Source: Macrococcus sp. DPC7161
GTDB taxonomy: Bacteria; Bacillota; Bacilli; Staphylococcales; Staphylococcaceae
Length of the DNA: 54,042 nucleotides
Direction: 5' to 3'
NCBI RefSeq assembly: GCF_004117835.1
Contig: NZ_SDSC01000011.1
Coordinates: forward strand, 1-54,042
The notes beneath the pieces were generated by a model that was not told where the DNA came from, did not search any database, and saw only the letters and a program-made list of their open reading frames with translations. The position numbers and the translations under genes were made by a program. This document shows, piece after piece, positions 35,515 to 44,617 of the stretch (within the stretch, counting starts at the first letter, position 1; every line of letters begins with the position of its first letter).

Positions 35515-35547
35515 AATAAGCTTGGACGTTTGTCCAAGCTTATTTTA
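35515..35547 (-). terminator. Intrinsic terminator
   Basis: A perfect 13-bp stem (35515-35527 with 35532-35544, GTTT loop) is followed on the minus strand by T-rich sequence. It closes the 136-residue protein gene ending at 35545. Confidence 0.88.
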
Positions 35548-35955
35548 GTTAAACCAGCCTCTAATTAATTTTTCAACTTCTTTTGTTTCATCGATTAAAT
35601 CCTTCATCATTTCAACATCTTTCGGATCATTAAACAATTGCGACACAACTGGTGTATCTAGCACACGTTTCACCGCTTCTCCAATGGTTGCATCATCATT
35701 TTCATAGACTGTTTCTTTAAAGTCATGTTGATGTTCATCAGTTGATTGTGATGATTCAATCTTAATTGTTTCTTTCTTATTAAAGGCATCTATTACTTCA
35801 AAAATTGCCTTTCTTAAATCATTGTATTCTTTCACTTGTTTTAAATCATCTAGTCGAGCTTGAATGTAAGCTGATTGCTTTAAGTATTTATAACCTTCTT
35901 TAGCACCAACGTAAGAAACACCAGCGATTAACGTATATTTAAGCCATTTATTCAT
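35545..35955 (-). CDS. Hypothetical protein with N-terminal hydrophobic segment
   Basis: A 136-residue protein starting MNKWLKYTLIAGVSYVGAKEGYKYLK, a short hydrophobic stretch that may anchor it to the membrane. A charged helical body rich in Asp/Glu/Lys follows. I do not recognise the family. A conventional RBS-like purine run (AGTGAGGAATAAAA) precedes the ATG. It is monocistronic and terminated by its own hairpin. A small charged-protein gene lies divergently at 36090. Confidence 0.65.
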   Translation of the reverse strand: MNKWLKYTLIAGVSYVGAKEGYKYLKQSAYIQARLDDLKQVKEYNDLRKAIFEVIDAFNKKETIKIESSQSTDEHQHDFKETVYENDDATIGEAVKRVLDTPVVSQLFNDPKDVEMMKDLIDETKEVEKLIRGWFN

Positions 35956-36089
35956 TTTTATTCCTCACTTTCATTATCATTATAACGAACTCTATAAAAT
36001 TATCCTATTAATTCAGTATATATAAGTTGTGATTTCCTAAAAAATAAAGTTTAATTAAAATGTAGTACAACATTAAAGGAGCGATCATC

Positions 36090-36248
36090 ATGGACTTAAA
36101 CGGTATGTTTGAATCAGCAAAAGACAAAGCGATTGAAGAAGGTACTAAATACTTTGAAGAAAATAAAGATGAGTTATTACAACAAGGTCAAGAGTTACTT
36201 CAAACTAAAGGTGAAGAACTTAAAGACAAATTTTTCGGCGGTAAATAA
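36090..36248 (+). CDS. Small charged helical protein (52 residues)
   Basis: A 52-residue protein, MDLNGMFESAKDKAIEEGTK at its start and DKFFGGK at its end, rich in Glu, Lys and Gln, with an amphipathic helical pattern and no membrane segment. It has a strong RBS (AAAGGAGCG) 8 nt before the ATG and a hairpin terminator after it, which supports a real gene. Similar small proteins occur in staphylococci without assigned function. Confidence 0.75.
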   Translation: MDLNGMFESAKDKAIEEGTKYFEENKDELLQQGQELLQTKGEELKDKFFGGK

Positions 36249-36255
36249 TTAAGAT

Positions 36256-36294
36256 GTAAAAATGGTTGAGACTGTGTCCCAACCATTTTTTATT
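36256..36294. terminator. Bidirectional intrinsic terminator
   Basis: The arms AAAAATGGTTG and CAACCATTTTT pair around an inner GAC/GTC stem at 36258-36290, with T-runs on both strands. It serves the small protein gene and the convergent M29 aminopeptidase gene ending at 36303. Confidence 0.87.
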
Positions 36295-36302
36295 TGTATC
36301 AA

Positions 36303-37529
36303 TTATGCCCAGTTACCATTTCTGAATACAGGGATGACTTGTCCATCACGTGTTACACCATCGATGTTTAAATCTTTTGAACCTATCATAAAGTCCACGT
36401 GAATTAACGATTGGTTTAAGCCAACTGCATCGACTTGTTCTTCGTTCATTTCGCTTGCTCCAGGTACCGGACCAGGGTATGCTTTACCAATTGCGATATG
36501 GCAAGATGCATTTTCATCAAATAATGTGTTGTAGAATAAAATACCTGAATTTGAAATCGGTGAATCTACAGGTACTAATGCAACTTCACCTAAACGTTTT
36601 GCACCTTCATCTGTTTCAAGTAAATTTTTAAGTGTTTCATAGCCTTTTTCAGCTTTGTACTCAACAACGACACCATCTTTAAATGTTAAAGAGAAATTAT
36701 CCACGATTTGGCCGTTAACACTTAATGGTAATGTGTTTGAAACGGTACCATTAACTTCTCGGTAATTTGGAGAGTTAAATACTTCTTCAGTAGGCATGTT
36801 CACTTGAATATCAAATCCATCTTTATTCACATGACCACCACCAGCCCATTGTGAGCCGTCAATTAATCCTATCTCTAAATTTGTGCCAGGTGCAGTATAA
36901 ACTAATTTTTCAAAGTTATAATCTGATAACCATTTCGCACGGTCCTTTAAGAACTTTGCATGTTCAGTCCATGAAGCAACAGGATCCTCATGATCTACTC
37001 TTACTGTTTTTAAGATGGCATCTAATAATTGTTCAACCGCTTCTGATGTTTCTAATTCTGGGAATACTAATTTTGCCCAATCTTCTGACGGGTAACCAAT
37101 GATTAACCAGTTTTGGTTGTAACGCATGCGTGATAATCCTAATGATTTAGATGCTTCACTTAATGCGATTTGACGTTTCATCACTTTATCCGCATCAATG
37201 TCTTTTAATAATTCTGGAGAGTCTGATTTAATATATAGCATTGATACTTTTTCATCTTCTAAATATTGATTACGTAACTTATGGTATTCTGGAACTTCTG
37301 ATAAACTTTCAGCCGTTTCATATTTCATTTTATCGACGAAAATTTTGCTATCATGAATGTCTACAAGGACTTTCTTCGCACCACGTTCATATGCCTTTTC
37401 ATTCACTAGACGCATTAATTCAATTGCTTCAACCTCACCAACGATATTTACAATATCACCTGGCTGTACATTTAATCCCGTTTGTACAATGACGTCTGCA
37501 TATTTTTTTAAACTTTCTAGATGTTTCAT
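36303..37529 (-). CDS. Aminopeptidase, M29 family (AmpS/PepS type), copy 2
   Basis: A 408-residue metallo-aminopeptidase closely resembling the copy at 28277-29500 along its whole length. It has NMPTEEVFNSPNYREVNG, NTLPLSVNG, NASCHIAIGKAYPG and HVDFMIGSKDL. RBS AAGGGG precedes the ATG. It stands alone between terminators. Having two copies about 7 kb apart suggests an old duplication with possible change in peptide preference. Confidence 0.92.
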   Translation of the reverse strand: MKHLESLKKYADVIVQTGLNVQPGDIVNIVGEVEAIELMRLVNEKAYERGAKKVLVDIHDSKIFVDKMKYETAESLSEVPEYHKLRNQYLEDEKVSMLYIKSDSPELLKDIDADKVMKRQIALSEASKSLGLSRMRYNQNWLIIGYPSEDWAKLVFPELETSEAVEQLLDAILKTVRVDHEDPVASWTEHAKFLKDRAKWLSDYNFEKLVYTAPGTNLEIGLIDGSQWAGGGHVNKDGFDIQVNMPTEEVFNSPNYREVNGTVSNTLPLSVNGQIVDNFSLTFKDGVVVEYKAEKGYETLKNLLETDEGAKRLGEVALVPVDSPISNSGILFYNTLFDENASCHIAIGKAYPGPVPGASEMNEEQVDAVGLNQSLIHVDFMIGSKDLNIDGVTRDGQVIPVFRNGNWA

Positions 37530-37613
37530 TGTAATACCCCTTTTCTGTTATTATTAATATCCATTATATCGGAAATCGAATTATTTTTCATAATATTTAA
37601 AATAATTAATAAC

Positions 37614-37651
37614 AAAAGTGAGTAAGGCTACATGTTGCCTTACTCACTTTA
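37614..37651 (-). terminator. Intrinsic terminator after sucrose PTS gene
   Basis: A perfect stem GTGAGTAAGGC/GCCTTACTCAC with an 8-nt loop is followed on the minus strand by TTTTGTTATT. It lies about 45 nt downstream of the PTS gene stop. Confidence 0.87.
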
Positions 37652-37695
37652 TAATTTCATATGTTAATGTGCTAACTTATTATATACAACTTCAA

Positions 37696-39126
37696 TTACT
37701 CTGCATCTTTATACTTTGCTGTACGAGATAATACAAAAGTAACAACGAATGCAACAACCATTGCAATACCCATTGCGATGAAATAGCTTGTCCATTTACC
37801 AGTTGCAATTGAAATAAATCCTGGTAAACCTGCTGCGCCTAACGCAATTGCTTTGACTTGCATTAATCCAATAAAGAATGATCCTGCTGCTGAACCGATG
37901 ATTGCACCGATGAATGGATAACGTAATTTTAAGTTAACCCCGAACATTGCTGGTTCTGTAATACCTAATAATGCTGAAACCCCAGCAGCTGATGAAATAC
38001 CTTTTAACTTTTCATTTTTTGTAATGAATAATACTGCTAATGTTGCTGCACCTTGTGCAACGTTACTCATTGCAGCGATAGGGAAGATGAATGATCCACC
38101 TGTTTTCGCCATATCTGCAATTAAAGTTGTTTCTACTGCAATAAATGAATGGTGCATACCTGTGATAACGATTGGTGCGTAGAATAATCCGAAGATACAT
38201 GCCCCAATCGGACCACCTGCTTCATATAACCAAGTTAATCCATCTGTTAAATAGTTACCTGCTGTACGAGTTAATGGACCTACAAATAAGAATGTAACAA
38301 AACCTGTAATAAATAATGACAATAATGGTGTCGTTAAATTATCTAACCATGATGGTGTGACTTTTCGTAAGTTCTTTTCAATTGTTGCTAAAATCCAACT
38401 TGCTACTAAAATCGGTAATACTTGGCCTTGATAACCTACACTTTCAATATGTAAACCAAAGATGTCCCAAAACGGAATGTCTTTTCCTGCTGCAATCATT
38501 TTTGGATACTCATACGCATTCAATAACGCTGGATGTACAAGTACCATCCCAAGTGCTGCCCCTAAATAAGGGTTTCCTCCAAATCGTTTAACCGCACTAA
38601 AACCAATTAAAATTGGCAAGAATACAAATGGTGCATTCGCAAGCATGTTAATTAAATCAGCTAAACCTTTAATGTTTGGATAAGCATCGATTAACGTCTT
38701 ACCTTCAATAAATAACCCTTTACCTGTAAATAAGTTATTAATACCCATTAATAAACCACCAGCTACGATGGCTGGAATGATTGGTACGAAAATATCTGAT
38801 AACATCTTAACGAATTGTTGGAAAGGATTCATCTTCTTCGTTGATGCATTTGCAACATCCGCTTTCGTTGAAGCTTCCATACCCGTTGTTTCACTCATTG
38901 CTGCAAATACTTTATTTACTGTACCCGCACCAATAATAATTTGATACTGTCCACCTGTAGAGAACGTACCTTTTACTGCATCCATTTGATCTAATGCTTT
39001 CTCATCGACAATACCTTCATCCTTTAATGATAAACGAAGACGTGTTGCACAATGTGCCATAGCATTGATGTTCTCTTTACCACCGACTGCTGTAAGTATT
39101 TCACTTGCGACTTGTTTGTAATCCAT
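37696..39126 (-). CDS. scrA: Sucrose-specific PTS enzyme IIBC
   Basis: A 476-residue phosphotransferase permease. The IIB domain carries the phosphorylated Cys26 in [10 protein letters not shown], and the IIC domain has about ten helices with the conserved [12 protein letters not shown] motif. The overall sequence is closest to staphylococcal ScrA; TreP-type trehalose IIBC is the alternative. There is no IIA domain, so a separate glucose-type IIA must donate phosphate. It stands without scrB or scrR in the window, but its promoter carries both a cre site and a LacI-type operator. Confidence 0.8.
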   Translation of the reverse strand: MDYKQVASEILTAVGGKENINAMAHCATRLRLSLKDEGIVDEKALDQMDAVKGTFSTGGQYQIIIGAGTVNKVFAAMSETTGMEASTKADVANASTKKMNPFQQFVKMLSDIFVPIIPAIVAGGLLMGINNLFTGKGLFIEGKTLIDAYPNIKGLADLINMLANAPFVFLPILIGFSAVKRFGGNPYLGAALGMVLVHPALLNAYEYPKMIAAGKDIPFWDIFGLHIESVGYQGQVLPILVASWILATIEKNLRKVTPSWLDNLTTPLLSLFITGFVTFLFVGPLTRTAGNYLTDGLTWLYEAGGPIGACIFGLFYAPIVITGMHHSFIAVETTLIADMAKTGGSFIFPIAAMSNVAQGAATLAVLFITKNEKLKGISSAAGVSALLGITEPAMFGVNLKLRYPFIGAIIGSAAGSFFIGLMQVKAIALGAAGLPGFISIATGKWTSYFIAMGIAMVVAFVVTFVLSRTAKYKDAE

Positions 39127-39140
39127 TGCATTTCCTCCTT

Positions 39141-39154
39141 TGGAACCGGTTCCA
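39141..39154 (-). promoter_or_regulatory. LacI-family operator upstream of scrA
   Basis: The perfect 14-nt palindrome TGGAACCGGTTCCA lies between the promoter and the AGGAGG site of scrA. GGTTCC/GGAACC palindromes are typical of LacI/GalR-type sugar repressors such as ScrR. Binding here would block transcription or initiation until sucrose is present. Confidence 0.75.
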
Positions 39155-39203
39155 TTTTAGTGTAAAAAAATATAAAAATAAATCAATGTGTTAATTTACA
39201 TCC

Positions 39204-39232
39204 ATCATAAACCCATCATTTCCATTTGTCAA
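39204..39232 (-). promoter_or_regulatory. scrA promoter
   Basis: On the minus strand there is a -35 TTGACA (39227-39232), a 17-nt spacer and a -10 TATGAT (39204-39209). The -35 is perfect consensus and lies inside the cre site. Confidence 0.8.
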
Positions 39233-39240
39233 CGCTTTCA
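39227..39240 (-). promoter_or_regulatory. Catabolite-responsive element (cre) over scrA -35
   Basis: TGAAAGCGTTGACA matches the cre consensus TGNAANCGNWNNCA at every fixed position. It overlaps the -35 hexamer, so CcpA binding would repress scrA when preferred sugars are available. Confidence 0.85.
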
Positions 39241-39259
39241 TAAAATTTTCATAAAATAA

Positions 39260-39286
39260 AAAGCAAAGATTGATTATCTTTGCTTC
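39260..39286 (-). terminator. Intrinsic terminator after AHSA1-domain gene
   Basis: A perfect 10-bp stem (39261-39270 with 39276-39285) is followed on the minus strand by TTTATTTTA, just downstream of the stop at 39298. Confidence 0.85.
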
Positions 39287-39297
39287 AATTCATATGT

Positions 39298-39783
39298 TCA
39301 TAATTGACTTAATAAATCATCTAATCGATTCAAAGTACTCTCTATACCTTCAAGAATTTTCATTTCTAAACTTTCTTCAAGTTTTTCTTTAGATTCAAAA
39401 GTTATAGTTGTAGTGAATTTTGTTCCTTCAGGAATAGACTCAAATTGATTATCAATTAATGAACTTCCCATCTCTTTAAGTTCATTGCCCTCTTCATCTG
39501 AGAAATAATCTATATAGCTAAATCGATTTTCAGAAATCTCCTGAAAAATAGATTTTGAAAAAGACACCCCATATTCTGAGTTCAATTTAAAAAACCAAAT
39601 TCCACCAGGACGAAAATCATATATGATGTTTGTTGTTTTGATTCCTTTTGGACCCCACCATTCTTCTAACATACGTCCATCTGTAAATGAATCATAAATC
39701 ATCTCTACAGGATAATTAAAGATACGCTCTAAAATTAAAATATTATCCTGTTGACTCACTTTAAGTTGATTGTGTTCCATCAT
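39298..39783 (-). CDS. SRPBCC/AHSA1-domain protein
   Basis: A 161-residue START-like protein. AHSA1 hallmarks are ILERIFNYPVEMIYDSFTD, EEWWGPKG, DFRPGGIWFF and a C-terminal amphipathic helix. Such proteins bind hydrophobic ligands or act as stress-related chaperone cofactors; the role is unassigned. ATG at 39783 is preferred over an in-frame upstream start at 39855, because AAAGGA lies about 9 nt before it. The alternative ATG at 39780 immediately follows. Confidence 0.75.
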   Translation of the reverse strand: MMEHNQLKVSQQDNILILERIFNYPVEMIYDSFTDGRMLEEWWGPKGIKTTNIIYDFRPGGIWFFKLNSEYGVSFSKSIFQEISENRFSYIDYFSDEEGNELKEMGSSLIDNQFESIPEGTKFTTTITFESKEKLEESLEMKILEGIESTLNRLDDLLSQL

Positions 39784-39882
39784 TTCATCAATTCCTTTAA
39801 TACTAGTCTCTTTGTTAATATCATTGTACACGTTTTCACAAAAATATTCACACAATTTAACTCGTTAAATCGTTAAAACATA

Positions 39883-40077
39883 TTATTTTTCATCTTGTTT
39901 AAATTTTAAGCCCTTCTCACTTAAAGCTACTTGTAAGATTTTGATCGCTTTTGGTCCAACACCATGTAATGATAATAATTCTTCATCGCTCCTACTAGCT
40001 ACTTGTTCAAGCGTTGTAATCCCAATTTTATTCAATGCTCTCGTCGCTGGTTTACTGATTTTTGGTAACATCTTCAT
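39883..40077 (-). CDS. Small helix-hairpin-helix protein (RpoA-CTD-like fold)
   Basis: A 64-residue protein with a helix-hairpin-helix motif LLSLHGVGPKAIKILQVAL, preceded by PATRALNKIGITTLEQVA. The pattern is that of the alpha-CTD/HhH DNA-binding fold found as a small stand-alone protein in Firmicutes. It probably binds DNA nonspecifically. The function is unknown. RBS AAGAGGCGATG overlaps the start region. Confidence 0.78.
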   Translation of the reverse strand: MKMLPKISKPATRALNKIGITTLEQVASRSDEELLSLHGVGPKAIKILQVALSEKGLKFKQDEK

Positions 40078-40276
40078 CGCCTCTTTTCACCAGTATTTTA
40101 TCAATATTAAAAATTTATGTATAGCAAACATGTGCAAGAAAAATATTTTATCACACAATTAAGTTGTTTAAGAGTTTTTTTGTTTTAAAAAACACTTTGA
40201 TGTGTTAAATTATATATATTCAATTATATGCTTATGACATAAACAATGAAATATTTTACGAAAATAGGAGAAACAC

Positions 40277-41788
40277 ATGAAAACAACTAAATTTTTACCC
40301 ATCGCTCTTTCGTCAATCGCTTTAACAACTATGATTTCAACAGAAGCTTTTGCTAAACAAGATCACGGAAACCACTACGGACAACGCATTCACAAATCTA
40401 GTGAAGCAAATTTAGTATTTAAAGAAATTAAAGGATTACAAAAGTTTTATAAACACTACAAAGTTGTTGACCAAACAACAGATGAATTAGGTATTACACA
40501 TTATACGTTACAACCTAATGCTAACGGCAAATTCGCTGTGGACAAAGAAGTTAAAGTTCACGTTGATAAAGATGGCAAAGTATTATTAGTTACTGGGGAT
40601 ACAAAAGGAAAAGACCTCACACCTACAAATACAGTTTCGATTTCAGAATTAACTGCAGTAAGCAATGCATTAGACAGTTTAGGCTTAACTGAAAAAACAG
40701 CTGTTAATATTGGTGGCAAAGTCGTTAAATCAAAAGATTTAATTATCGATGCGAAAACAAACAAACAAGTGTATCGTATTGAAATCATCACTACATCACC
40801 AAAGATTAACCATGCTGTCGTTGATGTTGATGCACAAACTGGTCACGTAGTGAATACTCAAAATAAAATTAAACATACTGCGACAACTGGTCTAGGACAA
40901 GGTGTATTAGGTGCTTATAAATCAATCAACATTAACCAATTATCTGCTACAAGTTACGAATTAAAAGACTATGCTTCACCAATTAACTATTTTACTTATG
41001 GTTATAATGAAACAACAAAAACATTCTCACCTGTAAAAGATACAGATAAAACATTTAACGCGGCAGATCAAAAACCAGCAGTTGATGCTCATTATTATGC
41101 AAAACGTGTATTTGATTACTACAAAAATACACATGGCCGTAATTCATATGATAATTTAGGTTCAAAAATCGTATCTGTCGTTCACGTAAATACATTAAAC
41201 ACAACAAATGATAATAGAAATAACGCGGCATGGATTGGTGATAAAGTTATTTATGGAGATGGAGATAACTCAACATTATTAGCACCATCTGGCGCATTAG
41301 ATGTTGTCGCTCACGAATTAACACATGCTGTCACGGAAAAATCAGTAAACTTTACTTACCAAGGTCAAAGTGGTGCTTTAGATGAAAGTACATCAGATAC
41401 ATTTGCTTTCTTCTTAGATCCTAGTGATTACTTAATTGCAGAAGACGTTTATACACCAGGTACTGCTGGAGATGGCTTAAGAAGTTTACAAGCCCCTACA
41501 AAATATGGTCAACCAGACAATATGGCGAATTATGTAAATACAGCTGCAGATTATGGCGGCGTACATGTCAATTCAGGTATTCCAAATAAAGCAGCTTATA
41601 ATACAATTGTTGCTTTAGGTAAAGCAAAAGCAGAAAAGATCTACTACCGTGGTATTACAAACTACTTAACTTCAAACGCAACATTCTTAGATGCGAAAAA
41701 AGCTTACGTACAAGCAGCAACTGACCTTTATGGTGCAGCGGATGCAGCTTTAGTATCACAAGCTTGGGATGCAGTTGGCGTAAAATAA
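40277..41788 (+). CDS. Secreted thermolysin-type (M4) metalloprotease, aureolysin-like
   Basis: A 503-residue preproenzyme. The signal peptide (about 1-26, cleaved after AFA) is followed by FTP and PepSY inhibitory propeptide domains (to about 200) and the M4 catalytic domain. Zinc ligands are H346 and H350 in HELTH and E370 in GALDESTSD, with E347 as general base and H430 in GGVHVNSGIPNKAAY. The length matches aureolysin (509). The expected role is extracellular proteolysis and activation of other secreted zymogens. RBS AGGAG precedes the ATG. It stands alone with its own terminator. Confidence 0.93.
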   Translation: MKTTKFLPIALSSIALTTMISTEAFAKQDHGNHYGQRIHKSSEANLVFKEIKGLQKFYKHYKVVDQTTDELGITHYTLQPNANGKFAVDKEVKVHVDKDGKVLLVTGDTKGKDLTPTNTVSISELTAVSNALDSLGLTEKTAVNIGGKVVKSKDLIIDAKTNKQVYRIEIITTSPKINHAVVDVDAQTGHVVNTQNKIKHTATTGLGQGVLGAYKSININQLSATSYELKDYASPINYFTYGYNETTKTFSPVKDTDKTFNAADQKPAVDAHYYAKRVFDYYKNTHGRNSYDNLGSKIVSVVHVNTLNTTNDNRNNAAWIGDKVIYGDGDNSTLLAPSGALDVVAHELTHAVTEKSVNFTYQGQSGALDESTSDTFAFFLDPSDYLIAEDVYTPGTAGDGLRSLQAPTKYGQPDNMANYVNTAADYGGVHVNSGIPNKAAYNTIVALGKAKAEKIYYRGITNYLTSNATFLDAKKAYVQAATDLYGAADAALVSQAWDAVGVK

Positions 41789-41798
41789 GATATAATAT

Positions 41799-41831
41799 AG
41801 TGGCACGCAAAATTTTGCGTGCCACTTTTTG
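41799..41831 (+). terminator. Intrinsic terminator after M4 protease gene
   Basis: A perfect inverted repeat spanning 41799-41826 (arms AGTGGCACGCAAAA) is followed by TTTTT, 11 nt after the stop codon. Confidence 0.92.
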
Positions 41832-41879
41832 TATTTGAAATCAAGTTAACATAGAACTTAAAGAAAACGAGGTCATCTA

Positions 41880-42263
41880 ATGAAAATAGAACATGTTGCA
41901 ATTTATGTGAATGAATTAGAATTAATGAAAGACTTTTATTGTACCTACTTTAACGGCGTACATAACGAAAAATATCACAATCCTAAAACCAATTTAGAAA
42001 CTTACTTTATTACCTTTGAATCAGGCGCAAGATTAGAATTAATGACACGTCCAGACATCCAAGCAGCACACGATGGCTTATGGCACTTTGGATTAACACA
42101 TTTAGCATTCAGTGTAGGCAGCAAATCACAAGTTGATGCATTAACACAACAACTCATTATGAATGGCTGCCAACTCCAGTCAGCACCAAGAACTACAGGA
42201 GATGGCTATTATGAAAGTTGTGTATTAGACCCTGAAGGCAATCAGATAGAAATTACAGAATAA
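41880..42263 (+). CDS. VOC/glyoxalase-superfamily protein
   Basis: A 127-residue protein with paired beta-alpha-beta-beta-beta modules: KIEHVAIYVN (His ligand), LELMTRPD (Glu ligand), THLAFSVG (His ligand) and DPEGNQIEITE (Glu ligand). All four metal ligands of the glyoxalase I/VOC fold are therefore present. The substrate is unknown. RBS GAGGTC precedes the ATG. A bidirectional terminator separates it from another VOC gene that converges on it. Confidence 0.82.
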   Translation: MKIEHVAIYVNELELMKDFYCTYFNGVHNEKYHNPKTNLETYFITFESGARLELMTRPDIQAAHDGLWHFGLTHLAFSVGSKSQVDALTQQLIMNGCQLQSAPRTTGDGYYESCVLDPEGNQIEITE

Positions 42264-42292
42264 CCAACATCAACTCATAAGTTGCCACGATG

Positions 42293-42352
42293 AAAAAACC
42301 GAAAGAAAAAAATAAATCGAAAAGCGATTTATTAGTTTTTCTTTCGGTTTTG
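42293..42352. terminator. Bidirectional two-tier terminator hairpin
   Basis: An outer stem AACCGAAAGAAAAA/TTTTTCTTTCGGTT and an inner stem AATAAATCG/CGATTTATT form one long hairpin with T-rich flanks on both strands. It lies between the two convergent VOC genes. Confidence 0.85.
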
Positions 42353-42386
42353 TTCGTGTCAGAACACTTATGTTACAGTCTCACTA

Positions 42387-42824
42387 TTAACAAGCATTAA
42401 TCATCCATGAAATACCGTACGGATCTTTAAACATACCATATAATTTCGACCATTCAGTTGGGCCTAAAGGCATTGTGACTTCACTACCAGCTGCAACTGC
42501 ACGATCAAAGAATTCTGTAGCAACTTTCACTTCAATATCGTTGCTACCATCAAATGTGAAACATACATTTACACCTTCATTATTTACTTCACGTTCACCC
42601 ATAGTTGAACTAATCATGAATGTTTGCCCTAATAATTTGAACTCAGCATTCATTACAAAACGTTTAGCAACGTCCTCAGGCATTTTAAATTCCTCGGGTA
42701 AATCCTTAAACATTTCATCGTCTCCCATTGTTTTAGAAACGATTTCAGCACCAAACTTTTCTTCATAAAAATTCAATACTTCTAACGCATTGGCAAAGTT
42801 AAAATACGGAACAGCTTTAATCAT
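42387..42824 (-). CDS. PhnB-like VOC protein
   Basis: A 145-residue protein of the PhnB/3-demethylubiquinone-methyltransferase-like VOC group. Features are AVPYFNFANALEVLNFYEEKFG, the GREVNNEGVNVCFTFD middle and the C-terminal MFKDPYGISWMI. The usual metal histidines of glyoxalase I are largely absent, as in PhnB relatives. The function is unknown. RBS AAAGGAGA precedes the ATG. Confidence 0.8.
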   Translation of the reverse strand: MIKAVPYFNFANALEVLNFYEEKFGAEIVSKTMGDDEMFKDLPEEFKMPEDVAKRFVMNAEFKLLGQTFMISSTMGEREVNNEGVNVCFTFDGSNDIEVKVATEFFDRAVAAGSEVTMPLGPTEWSKLYGMFKDPYGISWMINAC

Positions 42825-42910
42825 TGGAAATCTCCTTTAATTCATATTGTATAAAATATAACTACTATTTCATTATAATCACATTTTAAGGAAATACCAC
42901 TTATTACGCA

Positions 42911-43309
42911 TTACTCTCCAATTTCTGCAAACTTTTTAATACGTGTACCGATTTCATCACGAACACGTTGGAATACTGACCAATCTTGACCCGCTGGATC
43001 TTCAAATCCCCAATGGACCGTTTTCACGTGTTTTGGTGTAACAGGGCAGACATCTTTTGCATGATCACAAAGTGTTACAACTAAATCTGCATTATTTAAA
43101 ATTTCTTTATCAATCAAATCAGAGGTATGATTTGAAATATCAATTCCTACTTCTTTCATTGCTTCGATTGCTTTAGGATTCACACCATGGGTTTCAATCC
43201 CGGCTGAATATACATTCCAGTCTGGTAAATACTTTTTACCAAATCCTTCAGCGATTTGTGAACGACAAGAGTTCCCTGTACATAAGAAATAAATTGTTTT
43301 TTTAGTCAT
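42911..43309 (-). CDS. arsC: Arsenate reductase, thioredoxin-coupled
   Basis: A 132-residue low-molecular-weight-phosphatase-fold reductase. The P-loop is [10 protein letters not shown] with nucleophile Cys10 and Cys15. The redox relay cysteines are at about 81 and 88 (LCDHAKDVC), equivalent to Cys82 and Cys89 of the plasmid pI258 enzyme. It reduces arsenate to arsenite using thioredoxin. It is the last gene of the ars operon, 12 nt after arsB, with RBS AAAGGAG. Confidence 0.95.
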   Translation of the reverse strand: MTKKTIYFLCTGNSCRSQIAEGFGKKYLPDWNVYSAGIETHGVNPKAIEAMKEVGIDISNHTSDLIDKEILNNADLVVTLCDHAKDVCPVTPKHVKTVHWGFEDPAGQDWSVFQRVRDEIGTRIKKFAEIGE

Positions 43310-43321
43310 TATTATTCTCCT

Positions 43322-44617
43322 TTATCCAAATATCATCATTGATAAATATAATCCTACAAGTGTTGCAAATAAGACAGGTAGAGTAATCACAATGCCTGTC
43401 TTAAAATATGTTCCCCATGAAATCTTAACACCTTTACCACTTAATACGTGTAACCATAATAACGTTGCTAAGCTTCCGATTGGTGTAATCTTTGGTCCTA
43501 AGTCACATCCGATGACATTCGCATAAACTAATGCATCTTGTAACATACCCGTTGCAGCACTTTGCTTAATTGCGATTGAGTCTATCAGTACGGTTGGCAT
43601 ATTATTCATCACTGACGATAGTATCGCAGATAAGAAACCCATCCCCATAATCGAACCAAATAAATTCATTTGTGTGATGTTATCAATCACACCTGCGAGT
43701 AAACTTGTTAATCCAACATTCTTTAGGCCATATACAACTACATACATCCCAATTGAGAAGAACACAATTGCCCACGGTGCACCTTTTACTACTTTTCCTG
43801 TATTCACTGCAGGACTTTGTCTAGCGAACATGATAAACACCAATGCAATGATCGCCGCAATAATACTTACCGGGAAATTGATAAAGTCACTGACTAAATA
43901 GCCTACTAATAAAATGGCAAGTACAGCCCACGACATTTTAAAGAGTTTCATATCTTTAATCGCTGATTTCGGATCACGTAACGCACTTTCATCATATGAC
44001 TTCGGTACATTACGCTTAAAGTATAACCAGAGTACTGTAATACTCGCAATTAAACTGAATATGTTCGGTAAAAACATATGTTTCGCATATTCCATAAATG
44101 ATAAATCGAAATAATCTGCAGATACGATGTTGACTAAGTTACTTACAACTAACGGTAAACTTGTTGTATCTGCAATAAATCCCGAAGCAATTATGAAAGG
44201 GAAGACCATTTTCTCGTTAAAGTTTAAGTTACGCACCATCGCAAGCACGATTGGCGTTAAAATTAATGCCGCCCCATCATTTGCGAAAAATGCAGCAACG
44301 ATGGCACCTAAAATACACACATAGACAAACATCTTAAAGGTATTCCCTTTTGCAAGATGCGTCATATGAAGTGCTGCCCATTCAAAAAATCCAATCTCAT
44401 CCAAAATCAATGAAATTAATATCACTGCAATAAATGTGAATGTCGCATTCCATACGATATTCGTTACATCAATGACGTCATTGAAATCAACGACGCCAAA
44501 TATAAGTGCGAGTATTGCGCCACCTACAGCCGAGTAACCTATAGATAGGTTCTTCGGCTGCCAGATGACAAGTGTTAAAGTTAATAAAAATATTGCGATT
44601 GCAATGCCTGCCATCAT
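43322..44617 (-). CDS. arsB: Arsenite/antimonite efflux permease
   Basis: A 431-residue ArsB-type permease with about 12 helices (segments [30 protein letters not shown] and [20 protein letters not shown]). It exports arsenite, and with ArsA it becomes ATP-driven. Its ATG overlaps the arsA stop codon (ATGATG over TGA), indicating coupling. Confidence 0.95.
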   Translation of the reverse strand: MMAGIAIAIFLLTLTLVIWQPKNLSIGYSAVGGAILALIFGVVDFNDVIDVTNIVWNATFTFIAVILISLILDEIGFFEWAALHMTHLAKGNTFKMFVYVCILGAIVAAFFANDGAALILTPIVLAMVRNLNFNEKMVFPFIIASGFIADTTSLPLVVSNLVNIVSADYFDLSFMEYAKHMFLPNIFSLIASITVLWLYFKRNVPKSYDESALRDPKSAIKDMKLFKMSWAVLAILLVGYLVSDFINFPVSIIAAIIALVFIMFARQSPAVNTGKVVKGAPWAIVFFSIGMYVVVYGLKNVGLTSLLAGVIDNITQMNLFGSIMGMGFLSAILSSVMNNMPTVLIDSIAIKQSAATGMLQDALVYANVIGCDLGPKITPIGSLATLLWLHVLSGKGVKISWGTYFKTGIVITLPVLFATLVGLYLSMMIFG

